A DNA stretch of 19,882 nucleotides. Source: Deltaproteobacteria bacterium (lineage in GTDB: Bacteria > Myxococcota > Polyangia > Haliangiales > Haliangiaceae). The stretch is from positions 1 through 19,882 of the forward strand of contig JAGSPR010000075.1 in the NCBI GenBank assembly GCA_018262455.1. Direction: 5' to 3'. The notes under the pieces were generated by a model. That model did no database searches and was not told where the DNA came from. It was given only the letters and a program-made list of their open reading frames with translations. Below are positions 1 through 9,725 of this stretch, one piece after another. Every line of letters starts with the position of its first letter. Positions within the stretch are counted from its first letter, which is position 1. A program made the position numbers and the translations under genes.

Positions 1-84
1 GCGTAAGCGTAAGCGTAAGCGTAAGCGTAGGCCGAATCTGGGGCTGATCCCGCTTACGCCGACGCTTACGCTTACGCTTACGCC
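1..84. repeat. Hexamer-repeat inverted repeat (large hairpin)
   Basis: The left arm (1-32) is four GCGTAA units plus a degenerate fifth. The right arm (52-83) is made of the complementary TTACGC units. Aligned as a stem, 29 of 32 positions pair by Watson-Crick rules, the outer 22 without a mismatch, around a 19-nt loop (33-51). One of the three mismatches is a G-T wobble. The hairpin ends 24 nt before the truA start, so it could act as a terminator for an upstream gene or as a truA leader structure. No T-run follows it. The repeat may continue left of the window. Confidence 0.8.
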
Positions 85-107
85 GGAACAACCGGTACAA
101 CGCGTGC

Positions 108-905
108 GTGCGCCACATCCGGCTCGTCGTCGAGTATGACGGCACCACGCTGTGTGGCTGGCAGCGCCAGTCGAACGGCCCCACGGTGCAGGCGCACCTC
201 GAGGACGCACTCGCGACGTTGTTGCAGCATCCGACCACGGTGGTGGGTGCATCGCGAACGGACGCGGGCGTCCATGCGCGAGGGCAGGTCGCGAGCTTCC
301 GGACCGAGCGCACGATCCCGGTGCACGGGATCCGGCGCGGCCTCAACACGCTGCTGCCGTACTCGATCGCGGTGCGGGAGGCGACCGAGGTCCCCGAGGA
401 CTTCCATCCGCGGTTCTCGGCGACCGGCAAGCACTACCGCTACACCCTGCTGACGCGGCCCGATCGGTCGCCCCGCTGGCACCTCCACGCCTGGCACTAC
501 CCGGCGGCACTCGACCCGGAGCCGATGCGGCTTGCCGCCGAGAGCCTGCTCGGGACCCACGACTTCGGTGGATTTCGCGCCGTGGGGTGCGCCGCCAAGA
601 CGACGATCCGCCGGATCGACAAGATCACGGTCGCCGCGCCCCGCGACTGCCTGCCCGAGGAGCGCCTGCTGGCGATCGACGTCGAGGGCAACGCGTTCCT
701 GCGCAACATGGTTCGGATCCTGGTGGGGACCCTGGTCGAGGTCGGTGCCGGCAAGCGATCGGCGTCGCAAGTAGCCGAGATCCTTGTGTCCGGGGACCGG
801 ATCCAGGCAGGCATCACCGCTCCGGCCCACGGGCTCGAGCTGGTCGAGGTCCGTTACGATGGCCGGCGGGCCAAGCCGGTGATCCGGACCGTGCCCGATG
901 TGTAA
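108..905 (+). CDS. truA: tRNA pseudouridine(38-40) synthase TruA
   Basis: The 265-residue product matches TruA in length and motifs. TruA isomerises uridines 38, 39 and 40 in the anticodon arm of many tRNAs in the cytoplasm. The catalytic loop SRTDAGVHA lies at residues 49-57, with D52 as the nucleophilic aspartate. The N-terminal strand VEYDGT and GWQRQ (residues 8-21) and the C-terminal FLRNMVR segment near residue 200 are family hallmarks. The start is GTG at 108, which gives the usual short lead into the first strand; only a weak GGAA lies upstream. A large hairpin ends just before the gene. The next gene begins 34 nt after the stop, so co-transcription with the sigma-factor array is possible, though the functions look unrelated. 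Confidence 0.95.
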   Translation: MRHIRLVVEYDGTTLCGWQRQSNGPTVQAHLEDALATLLQHPTTVVGASRTDAGVHARGQVASFRTERTIPVHGIRRGLNTLLPYSIAVREATEVPEDFHPRFSATGKHYRYTLLTRPDRSPRWHLHAWHYPAALDPEPMRLAAESLLGTHDFGGFRAVGCAAKTTIRRIDKITVAAPRDCLPEERLLAIDVEGNAFLRNMVRILVGTLVEVGAGKRSASQVAEILVSGDRIQAGITAPAHGLELVEVRYDGRRAKPVIRTVPDV

Positions 906-939
906 GATGCGGTCACCACTCGGCGTTAGACAGGTGTAA

Positions 940-1596
940 GTGGCCTCCGAACCCGCTGACGGCGATCAGCAACGCGTCGAGCTCGAGTCCTTCGAGCAAG
1001 AGCAGCGCCTGGTCGAGGAGGCTCAACAAGGCAACCTCGACGCCATGCGCCCCATCCTCGAACGCTACGCTCAGCCGCTGTACGGCACGGTGATCCTGCC
1101 GCGCCTGCGCGACACGGCATCGGCGGAGGAGGTGCTGCGCGACACCCTGGCCACCGCGGTCGAGAAGATCAATCGCTTCACGTGGCAGGGCAAGTCGATC
1201 TACCCGTGGCTGCGGCAGATCGCGATCAACAAGGTCTTCGACGTCCACCGGCAGTCCAAGCGGTCGCGCCGGCTGGCCGACGCGATCGTCCACGAGCTTG
1301 CCGTCGAGACCTCACCGGAGAGTCACGCCGATGCCCAGCTGATCGCCAATCAGGAACGCCAGACCCACCGCGATCGGATCGACGACACCATGAGCCTGCT
1401 CCAGGAACGCTACCGGGAGGCGATCGAGCTGCGCTTGATCCAGGAGCTTCCGCGCGAGGACTGCGCGCGACGCCTCGGAGTCACGATCGGCACGTTCGAC
1501 GTCCTGCTATTTCGCGCCGTACGCGCATTCCGCAAGCACTTCGGTGATCGCGTGGGGCAGCCCGAGGTCACGATCGAGAAGGAGCAGGGGTCCTGA
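940..1596 (+). CDS. ECF-like RNA polymerase sigma factor
   Basis: The 218-residue protein has the two-domain layout of group 4 (ECF) sigma factors. A sigma-2 region (about residues 32-108) contains the typical helix ending in YPWLRQIAINKVFDVHR, which would bind the -10 element and core polymerase. A sigma-4 helix-turn-helix (about 150-201) has the ERYREAIELR and GVTIGTF segments. Region 3 is absent, as expected. An Asp/Glu-rich linker and a charged tail flank the domains. The start is GTG at 940, with AGG at 932-934 as a possible ribosome site. The stop overlaps the next start (TGATG), indicating translational coupling. It probably activates its own downstream genes. The TFDV variant in the recognition helix differs from the commoner GTVKSR. 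Confidence 0.88.
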   Translation: MASEPADGDQQRVELESFEQEQRLVEEAQQGNLDAMRPILERYAQPLYGTVILPRLRDTASAEEVLRDTLATAVEKINRFTWQGKSIYPWLRQIAINKVFDVHRQSKRSRRLADAIVHELAVETSPESHADAQLIANQERQTHRDRIDDTMSLLQERYREAIELRLIQELPREDCARRLGVTIGTFDVLLFRAVRAFRKHFGDRVGQPEVTIEKEQGS

Positions 1597-2174
1597 TGGC
1601 CAGTGAAGACGACATCCTCTCGGCACCCGTGCCCGATCCCGACGCCGAACCCACGGCTGCCGAGCGCGCACACGCCAGGGCGTTCGCCGAGCTCCTGGAC
1701 AAGACCATGGCCGGAGGCGCGTTGCCGCCAGCGATGTCGGCCGATGATCGCGCGCTGCTCGAGATGGCGACGGTGATCCGCAGCTCGACCGGTGGGCTCG
1801 AGCTGTCACCGAGCAAGCTGCACTCGATCGTCGAGCAAGGGCTTCGCCAGGCGACGGACCTTGGCGCGACCCCGATCACCGGGGCCCGCAGGAAGCGCCT
1901 GCTGCCGTGGGTGGTTGCCAGCGCGAGCACCCTCGTCGCGGTGGCCGCGCTGCTGCTCCTGTGGCTGCGCACCCCGACCCGACCCGCACGAACCGACGTT
2001 GCGTCGGTACCGACCAGCTGGAAGTCGCGGTCCGCCGATGCCCTGATCGGCCGGATCCCGCGGTCCGCCGCGGGTGATGCAAGCGCGCGCATCGATCACA
2101 TCTTCGCCGACCGCCTGGAGGGCTTTCGTGACCGGCGAATGTCGGCCACGGGCAAGCGTGGAGGAAAGCCGTGA
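1596..2174 (+). CDS. Single-pass membrane protein, putative anti-sigma factor
   Basis: The 192-residue product has a soluble N-terminal part of about 100 residues, a basic ARRKR stop-transfer segment, one hydrophobic helix (about 104-125) and a C-terminal tail of about 67 residues that would lie in the periplasm. It follows the sigma factor directly, with start and stop overlapping by one base. This is the classic position and topology of a membrane-bound anti-sigma factor. It contains no cysteine at all, so the HxxxCxxC zinc motif of ZAS-type anti-sigma factors is absent. The anti-sigma role therefore rests on context and topology, not on a recognised domain. The gene ends in a GTGA overlap with the next gene. 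Confidence 0.7.
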   Translation: MASEDDILSAPVPDPDAEPTAAERAHARAFAELLDKTMAGGALPPAMSADDRALLEMATVIRSSTGGLELSPSKLHSIVEQGLRQATDLGATPITGARRKRLLPWVVASASTLVAVAALLLLWLRTPTRPARTDVASVPTSWKSRSADALIGRIPRSAAGDASARIDHIFADRLEGFRDRRMSATGKRGGKP

Positions 2175-2752
2175 GGTCTCGATTGGAAAACCATGGCGCG
2201 TCGGTTGCCCTGCTCGTGCTCGTGTTGGTGTCTGGGATCGCCCTGGGCTCGTGTGAGCTGCAAGACCACAACAAGCCGTCCGCGACCGAGCTCGCGGAGC
2301 CAGGCGCTGTCATCGACCAGGAGCTGATGGCCTCGCTCGCCCAGGCGAAGAATTTTCACCACAAGGCGAAGGTCTACATGAGCGATGGGAACATCCCCGC
2401 CGCGATCGCCTCGGTCCGCCAGATCTTGTCGCTGCGGTTTCCCACCGGCGCGCCCGAAGCCGATGATGTTCGCCAGGATGCGCGCGCGCTGCTCGCCAAG
2501 CTGCTGGTCAGCCAGGGGGAGGTCGACGAGGCCATGAAGACGGTCGACGAGGGCCTGGCCTCGGCCGCGCGCGAGAGCTTCTTTGTCGCGAACCTGTACA
2601 CCGTGCAGGGCGAGATCCACGAGGCTCGTGCGGCCCAGCTCGACGCCGACAAGGCGAAGGCAGCCGACGAGCGCCGCGCCGCGATCGCGTCGTACGATCG
2701 GTCGATCCAGATCAACGAGGCGCTGCAGAAGCGGTTGATGGAGGCGCGATGA
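2171..2752 (+). CDS. TPR-like lipoprotein
   Basis: The 193-residue product begins with a basic N-region, a hydrophobic stretch (about 11-26) and a lipobox-like ALGSC with the acylated cysteine at 28. The mature part is helical and rich in Ala, Glu and Lys. It contains TPR-like helix pairs at about 60-80 (GNIPAAIASVRQIL) and 110-127 (SQGEVDEAMKTVDEGL), and perhaps a third pair near 130-180. It is therefore probably a periplasmic scaffold anchored to the inner or outer membrane. The GTG start overlaps the previous stop (GTGA), and GAGGAAAG at 2161-2168 (with the preceding G) is a good ribosome site. The stop overlaps the next ATG (ATGA). The partner it binds is unknown; the neighbouring Cys-rich lipoproteins and barrel are candidates. 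Confidence 0.8.
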   Translation: MRSRLENHGASVALLVLVLVSGIALGSCELQDHNKPSATELAEPGAVIDQELMASLAQAKNFHHKAKVYMSDGNIPAAIASVRQILSLRFPTGAPEADDVRQDARALLAKLLVSQGEVDEAMKTVDEGLASAARESFFVANLYTVQGEIHEARAAQLDADKAKAADERRAAIASYDRSIQINEALQKRLMEAR

Positions 2753-3198
2753 GAGGATTCGTCCTCGGCATCTTGATCGCCGGGCTCATGCTCTCGTGCA
2801 TGCGAGCACCACAGGCTGCCATGCCCGATCCGCGACCGCAGAAGATGACCGAGATCATCGCGCTGTGGGCTCAGATCCGCGGGTTCCGGCGCGAGGCGCA
2901 CATGGATCTCGATCCAAACCCGACGACCGAGCTGCAATGGCGGACGAAGACGGTCAGCGAGGCCGCGCGCGTGTGCGCCGATGGCCACCAGGTCCCCAAG
3001 ACCTGCGGCGAGATCTGTAGCCTGGCGGATGCGATCTGCGACAACGCCGAGGCGATCTGTGGCCTCGCCAACGAGCTCGGCAAGGACGATCAGGCGGCGC
3101 AGGAGAAGTGCACGAGCGCGAAGGCCTCGTGTCGCGAAGCCAAGCAGCGCTGCTGCAACTGCTCCAAGGACACGACCGCGGGAGAGCCGTCATTCTGA
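2749..3198 (+). CDS. Cys-rich lipoprotein, first paralogue
   Basis: The 149-residue product starts with a short signal ending in LMLSC, so C17 is the probable lipidated residue. A helical linker (about 30-75) leads to a C-terminal module with cysteines at 86, 90, 97, 104, 121, 128, 135, 136 and 138, plus C76. The spacing is C-x3-C-x6-C-x6-C-x16-C-x6-C-x6-CC-x-C. It is repeated exactly in the next gene, with shared stretches such as ICDNA and KASC. Heptad spacing places the cysteines on one helix face in each half, which suggests a disulfide-linked helical hairpin in the oxidising periplasm. I recognise no named family. The gene is coupled to both neighbours by 4-base overlaps. Confidence 0.85.
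   Translation: MRGFVLGILIAGLMLSCMRAPQAAMPDPRPQKMTEIIALWAQIRGFRREAHMDLDPNPTTELQWRTKTVSEAARVCADGHQVPKTCGEICSLADAICDNAEAICGLANELGKDDQAAQEKCTSAKASCREAKQRCCNCSKDTTAGEPSF
3181..3186 (+). promoter_or_regulatory. Ribosome binding site supporting a CTG start
   Basis: GGAGAG lies inside the end of the upstream gene, 8 nt before a CTG codon at 3195. There is no ATG, GTG or TTG at this spacing in that frame. The site therefore supports initiation at CTG, or less likely at ATT (3192). Confidence 0.55.
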
Positions 3199-3665
3199 AG
3201 ATCGGGCTCGGCGTGGTCGTGGGTGCAGGTTGCGCCGTGATCCTCGTATGCTGCGCCAGCTCGGCCAACAAGATGAGCAGCGCGCGGGCCCCGGGCGCGA
3301 CATCGAACCAGGACCAGACGGCGCATACCCGGATCGCCGAGCTCGACGAGGCGATCCGTACCGAGCTCGCGACCCTGAACCTTCCCTATCCGGCGATCCA
3401 GCCGCCCGCGTGTCCGCAGCCGCCGTGCGCCGAGCCGATGGCGGCACCGGTCAAGCCCACGGCCGACCCGACCTGCAAGCCCGGGCCGAGCGACAAGTGC
3501 AAGGACTCGTGCAGGTTCGCGGACTCGATCTGCGACAACGCGGGCAAGATCTGCGAGATCGCCGCCCAGCTCGGTGGCAACGACCCCTACGCGAACGAGA
3601 AGTGCGGAACCGGCAAGGCCAGCTGCGAGACGGCAGGGTCGGCCTGCTGCAGCTGTCAGCTGTGA
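3195..3665 (+). CDS. Cys-rich lipoprotein, second paralogue, probable CTG start
   Basis: From CTG at 3195 the product is 156 residues. It would begin MKIGLG followed by a hydrophobic core and ILVCC, an ideal lipoprotein signal with C19 or C20 as the anchor. Starting at the next in-frame GTG (3213) removes the lysine. Starting at the upstream ATG (3108) adds 29 residues ahead of the signal and overlaps the previous gene by 91 bp. A proline-rich linker with extra cysteines (about 60-95) precedes the module at residues 102-154. Its cysteine spacing (C-x3-C-x6-C-x6-C-x16-C-x6-C-x6-CC-x-C) equals that of the preceding paralogue, so the pair arose by tandem duplication. The CTG overlaps the previous stop as CTGA, in line with the other joints of the array. 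Confidence 0.75.
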   Translation: MKIGLGVVVGAGCAVILVCCASSANKMSSARAPGATSNQDQTAHTRIAELDEAIRTELATLNLPYPAIQPPACPQPPCAEPMAAPVKPTADPTCKPGPSDKCKDSCRFADSICDNAGKICEIAAQLGGNDPYANEKCGTGKASCETAGSACCSCQL

Positions 3666-3735
3666 TTCCCTCGGCCATCGGGCGACGTGACCGATACCGG
3701 ATCGAGGGTGATCCGCGGGACACTTCGAAACAGCG

Positions 3736-5118
3736 ATGCCGTACATTCTCGCGGTGCGCCGTGCCTGTGTGATCTGCGCGGTGATCGCCTGCGGGCCACC
3801 GGCGATCGCGGGCGGGCTCGTGATCACCAACGGCTCGCCGCGATCGATCGGGCGTGCGGGTACGGGGACGGTCGGCGATGACGGCGGGGGAGCGCTGCTC
3901 GTCAACCCCGCGGCGATGGCCCGCCGGGAGGGCTATCGTGCCGAGGTCGGGGTGGCCTTCATCGACGACGAGCTCGCCTGGCAAAGCGACAGCCCGGGTG
4001 CCCCGGCCGCGCGCGACCAGGCACCGTCGAGCCTCGCACCGCTCGTCGCCGGGATCGGCTCGGTCGGGTCGTGGGTGATCGGGGTGGGCGCGATGACCTC
4101 CGCGGTGTCCGACCGCTCGTTACGCCGGCCGGGTGCGCTGCCCACCGAGGATCTCGGAGTCGCGTTCGACTATCGCTACGCGGGCATCGCCGGCGCGGTC
4201 CGGCGAGACACGATCACCGTCGGTGCGGCCCGCCGGATCGGCGATTCGTTCGCGGTCGGGCTCGCGATCGGGGCGTCGCGCATGCAGCTGACCGAGATCC
4301 GTCGCATGTGGGCGGGCTTCAGCGGTCGCGACCTGATCGGCGAGCCGCAGCAAGATCTCGAGCTCGGTTTCTCGGGCCAGGATTGGTTCGTCGCGAGCGG
4401 GGTCGCGGGAGTGCTCGTCGCGCCGGCCGACAGCCCACTCGAGCTCGGCGCCTCGGTGGCCTGGTCGCAGACGTCTCGGATCGATGCGGACGTGGTCGCG
4501 GTCGGGACGCCCCCTCTCGGTCCGTCGATCTCGAACGACGGCTCGAGTGGCGGGGTCTCGGCGACGCTCGACGTCCGCCAGCCGGTCACGGTGAGGGTTG
4601 GAGGTCGCTATCTCGGCGAGCGCCTCGTCGCCGAGCTGGGCGGCGAGGTCGCGTTCGTGCCGGCGGCGGCCGGCTCGACGGCCTGGATCGTCCACGGGAT
4701 GCGCGTGGTCGATCGCACGGGGGTCGATGCCGACCTCACGACGGTGCCCTCACGGGTGTCGCTCCGGACCCACGGCGCGGTGCGCGGCGCGGTCGATGTC
4801 GAGCTGATCGGCGGGTTCTTGTGGGCGACCGCTGGGTACGCCCTGTCGGTCGCGAGCGTCGATGGGGGGGATCAGTCTCCGTCGTTCGGCGATCTCGGAG
4901 GCCACACGCTGGGGCTCGGCCTCGAAGGGACCTCCGGGGGCTTCACCGTGACGCTAGGCTGGTCGCGGACCTGGGCGGCGGCTGTCAGCACGACCACGAG
5001 GCTACGGCTCGACAATCCGTTCGGGGCTGGCGATCGCGCAGTGCCCTCCGGGATCTACGACGGCTCGGTCGATCAGCTGGGCATCCTGGTGGATGTCGAG
5101 CTCGAAACGAAACCGTGA
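3736..5118 (+). CDS. FadL/OMPP1-like outer-membrane beta-barrel protein
   Basis: The 460-residue product has a signal peptide ending near AIAGG (about 1-26). After it comes a segment typical of the FadL/TodX/OMPP1 family: GSPRSIGRAGTGTV, then DDGGGALLVNPAAMAR (about 33-63), with the conserved NPA. The rest alternates polar and hydrophobic residues with many Gly and aromatic turns, as in a barrel. Family members transport hydrophobic compounds across the outer membrane; the substrate cannot be read here. The length is normal for the family. ATG at 3736 is chosen, but GTG at 3751 (MRRACV) is equally plausible because neither has a clear ribosome site. A 70-nt gap separates it from the lipoprotein genes, so it may have its own promoter. 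The C-terminus is ELETKP and does not end in an aromatic residue. Confidence 0.82.
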   Translation: MPYILAVRRACVICAVIACGPPAIAGGLVITNGSPRSIGRAGTGTVGDDGGGALLVNPAAMARREGYRAEVGVAFIDDELAWQSDSPGAPAARDQAPSSLAPLVAGIGSVGSWVIGVGAMTSAVSDRSLRRPGALPTEDLGVAFDYRYAGIAGAVRRDTITVGAARRIGDSFAVGLAIGASRMQLTEIRRMWAGFSGRDLIGEPQQDLELGFSGQDWFVASGVAGVLVAPADSPLELGASVAWSQTSRIDADVVAVGTPPLGPSISNDGSSGGVSATLDVRQPVTVRVGGRYLGERLVAELGGEVAFVPAAAGSTAWIVHGMRVVDRTGVDADLTTVPSRVSLRTHGAVRGAVDVELIGGFLWATAGYALSVASVDGGDQSPSFGDLGGHTLGLGLEGTSGGFTVTLGWSRTWAAAVSTTTRLRLDNPFGAGDRAVPSGIYDGSVDQLGILVDVELETKP

Positions 5119-5123
5119 GCCCG

Positions 5124-5561
5124 TCAGTCGGTGCTGGCGGGTAGCTTGCGCTTTGGGGGGGCCTTCTTGTCGGACTTGTCGTCGCCCATCGCGTCGTCGA
5201 GCTCGACAAAGCCGCCGTACACCGCGCCGATCGCACCGCCGAGGGTGGGCGACCAGGTGAACACGTTGTAGCCGGAGATCTCGAGGGTTGGCCCCCAGAC
5301 CCTGACCACGAGCGCGTAGAGGCCACACCCGATGCCGAACCCGAACGCCGCCTTGAGGATGGCGATCACCGACGTGGTGTTCTTGTCCCGGATCAGCGTC
5401 CAGATTGGCTTGCCTACGAACAGCCCGACGATCGCGCCGATCAGGCCGTAGACGACCCACGGGTTATCGAACCCGGTGGATTTGCCGAGCTGGTCCGCAC
5501 CGTAGCCAAGGGCCCCGCCGATGACCGCGCCCTTGAGGATTCCGACGAGGAGCTTGATCAC
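5124..5561 (-). CDS. Small Gly-rich membrane protein of unknown function
   Basis: The 145-residue product has about four hydrophobic segments (about 4-22, 35-50, 66-87 and 104-119), rich in GxxxG-type glycines. Its charged C-terminal tail (about 121-145) contains DDAMGDDKSDKK. I do not recognise the family. Glycine-zipper-like helices suggest tight packing or oligomerisation in the inner membrane. The start is GTG at 5561, giving MIKLLVG, with no strong ribosome site. The stop lies 5 nt from the stop of the convergent barrel gene. It follows the M23 peptidase gene by 102 nt in the same direction, so the two may share a transcript. Confidence 0.75.
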   Translation of the reverse strand: MIKLLVGILKGAVIGGALGYGADQLGKSTGFDNPWVVYGLIGAIVGLFVGKPIWTLIRDKNTTSVIAILKAAFGFGIGCGLYALVVRVWGPTLEISGYNVFTWSPTLGGAIGAVYGGFVELDDAMGDDKSDKKAPPKRKLPASTD

Positions 5562-5663
5562 GTCTCGAGTGTGATGGGTCGGCCTGCCATCGGCAAGGGA
5601 GGTTCACAGATCCTCTCACCACTCTTTGCCGGCAACGCCCTGGGGCGCCCTTGGGGGGCTCGG

Positions 5664-7025
5664 CTACTGCGCCGCGATCTTGATCGCAGTGAGGAGCGTT
5701 TCGAGGCGTGTCATTTCCGTCCGGAACGCGACGAGGTCCCGGGAGGCCACACCCGCGCTGCGCACCGGCGCGAGCTTGGAGGGATCGATCCAGGCACCGT
5801 TCTGCTTGACCCCGAAGTGCAGGTGGGGACCGGTCGACAGCCCCGTGGTCCCGACGTAGCCGATGATGGTCTTCGCAGGCACCTTCTGCCCGACCTTGAT
5901 GTCGGCGAACTTGCTGAGGTGCATGTACGCGGTCTCGATCCCCCCGTCGTGCTTGATCATGATGAGGTTGCCGGCGCCCCCAGCAGGGCCACGGTGCGTG
6001 ATCGTGCCCGGCGCCGCGGCCCACACCGCGGTCCCGACCGGTGCGGCGTAGTCGATCCCGAGATGCGCCGCCACGGTGTGCAGCACCGGGTGCATACGCT
6101 TGCGATCGAACCCGCTCGTGACGCGCTGGAACTTGAGCGGGGTCTTCAGCAGCGTCTTCTCGGCGGACATGCCCTCGGCATCGAAGTATCCACCTTCGCT
6201 TGCGGGCGGCGCGTAGTAGTAGGTGCGGAACGTGCCCGCCTTGCCCTGGTACTCGGCGGCGAGGATCCGCTTGTAGCGAAGGAATTCCTTGTCCTTGTAC
6301 TCCTTCTCCACGACCACGCGAAACGTGTCGCCGTCCTGCGTGTCGTTGAAGAAGTCGAGGTCGTACGCGAACACGTCGACGAAGAAATCGACCAGCGCGG
6401 CCGTCTCGCCCTCGGACTTGATCGTGGCGTAGAGTGATGACTCGATCTTGCCGCCGATCGTCTTGACCTCGGTCCGGGTCTGCGAGGTATCGGCCTTGCC
6501 GACGAGCTCGCCGGTGGTCGCCCGCTCGGCGTGGACCGTCTGGATCTTGCTCACCGCGAGCTCGAACTTGCGGACCCGACCATCGGCGCCGCGCTCCAGG
6601 TGGTAGGTCTGGCCGGCCCGGATCGTCTTGAAGTCGAGGACCCCTGCCAGCGCACGGATGATCTCGTCCGCCTCGGCGGCGCTGAGCCCACTCTTCTTGA
6701 GCAGGCGCCCCAGGGTATCGGATTTCCCGACCTTGCCGTCGATCGTGCCGGGCGGCCCGACGGGGGCCGGGGCGGTCACCGAGGGCGGGGGCGCGATCAG
6801 CGGCTGCGATGGCAGCGCGGCGGCGGGCGTCTTCGATGCGGCCTGGTCCTTGATCGCGGCGACCGACGTGTTCTTGTCCCACACGAACACGTAGAGGTTC
6901 ACGACCACGAGGGCACCGAGCACGAGGACCACCCAGCCGGTGCTCCGACGTGCGGGCGCGCCTCCGACGCCGGCCAGCGAGAGGCTACGGCCGGTCCTTT
7001 TCTTGCGCGCGGTCTTCCGTCTCAT
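5664..7025 (-). CDS. Membrane-anchored M23 (LytM-type) metallopeptidase
   Basis: The 453-residue product has a very basic N-terminus, one transmembrane helix (about 31-48), a Pro/Ala linker and an OapA/LysM-like region (about 92-160). The zinc peptidase domain is at about 300-418. The expected catalytic residues are present: H321 and D325 in [10 protein letters not shown]369 in AYMHL, and H401/H403 in GPHLHFG. The preceding RMHPVLH is also conserved in this family. These enzymes cleave peptide crosslinks of peptidoglycan during growth and division, so this is predicted to be an active periplasmic endopeptidase tethered to the inner membrane, like MepM or ShyA. All zinc ligands being present argues against an EnvC-type inactive activator. 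It is divergent from the topoisomerase gene. Confidence 0.93.
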   Translation of the reverse strand: MRRKTARKKRTGRSLSLAGVGGAPARRSTGWVVLVLGALVVVNLYVFVWDKNTSVAAIKDQAASKTPAAALPSQPLIAPPPSVTAPAPVGPPGTIDGKVGKSDTLGRLLKKSGLSAAEADEIIRALAGVLDFKTIRAGQTYHLERGADGRVRKFELAVSKIQTVHAERATTGELVGKADTSQTRTEVKTIGGKIESSLYATIKSEGETAALVDFFVDVFAYDLDFFNDTQDGDTFRVVVEKEYKDKEFLRYKRILAAEYQGKAGTFRTYYYAPPASEGGYFDAEGMSAEKTLLKTPLKFQRVTSGFDRKRMHPVLHTVAAHLGIDYAAPVGTAVWAAAPGTITHRGPAGGAGNLIMIKHDGGIETAYMHLSKFADIKVGQKVPAKTIIGYVGTTGLSTGPHLHFGVKQNGAWIDPSKLAPVRSAGVASRDLVAFRTEMTRLETLLTAIKIAAQ

Positions 7026-7101
7026 GAGGATAGGTACGAGACGCCAGCAATATCACGAGCCTTCCGAGGGGCCAAGCAAAGGGCTTAGAGGCCGAAATAT
7101 C
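7026..7101. promoter_or_regulatory. Divergent intergenic region between M23 gene and parC
   Basis: This 76-bp gap must carry control signals for the leftward peptidase gene and probably for the rightward topoisomerase gene. It is richer in A/T than its surroundings. AATATCA occurs twice (7049-7055 and 7096-7102), the second copy touching the parC ATG. AGAGG at 7087-7091 could be the parC ribosome site. I cannot assign a clear -35/-10 pair. Confidence 0.35.
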
Positions 7102-9636
<2,535 letters not shown>

Positions 9637-9644
9637 GCCATGGC

Positions 9645-9690
9645 GCGAAGCGACATGCCGGACGCGAAGCGGGCGGCTGACCGGCGAAGC
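9645..9690 (+). repeat. Three phased GCGAAGC repeats between parC and parE
   Basis: GCGAAGC occurs at 9645-9651, 9664-9670 and 9684-9690, at steps of 19 and 20 bp, inside the 89-bp parC-parE gap. The spacing is close to two helical turns. The gap also has a good ribosome site for parE (TGAGGA at about 9716-9721). Function unknown; it may be a binding site or a decayed repeat. Confidence 0.5.
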
Positions 9691-9725
9691 AGGTCGGGAC
9701 TAACCGAACGAGCAGTGAGGACCTG

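Noticed and set aside
1..84. CRISPR array or attachment site
   Set aside because: The units are contiguous 6-mers in inverted arms with no spacers, and no cas or integrase gene is near.
5464..6882. A 472-codon open frame on the - strand
   Set aside because: It overlaps the M23 peptidase in another frame on the same strand; the peptidase has all catalytic motifs and the alternative is low-complexity.
6940..7101. ParC translation from the ATG at 6940
   Set aside because: It would overlap the divergent peptidase gene by 86 bp, and there is an ATG with AGAGG at 7102.
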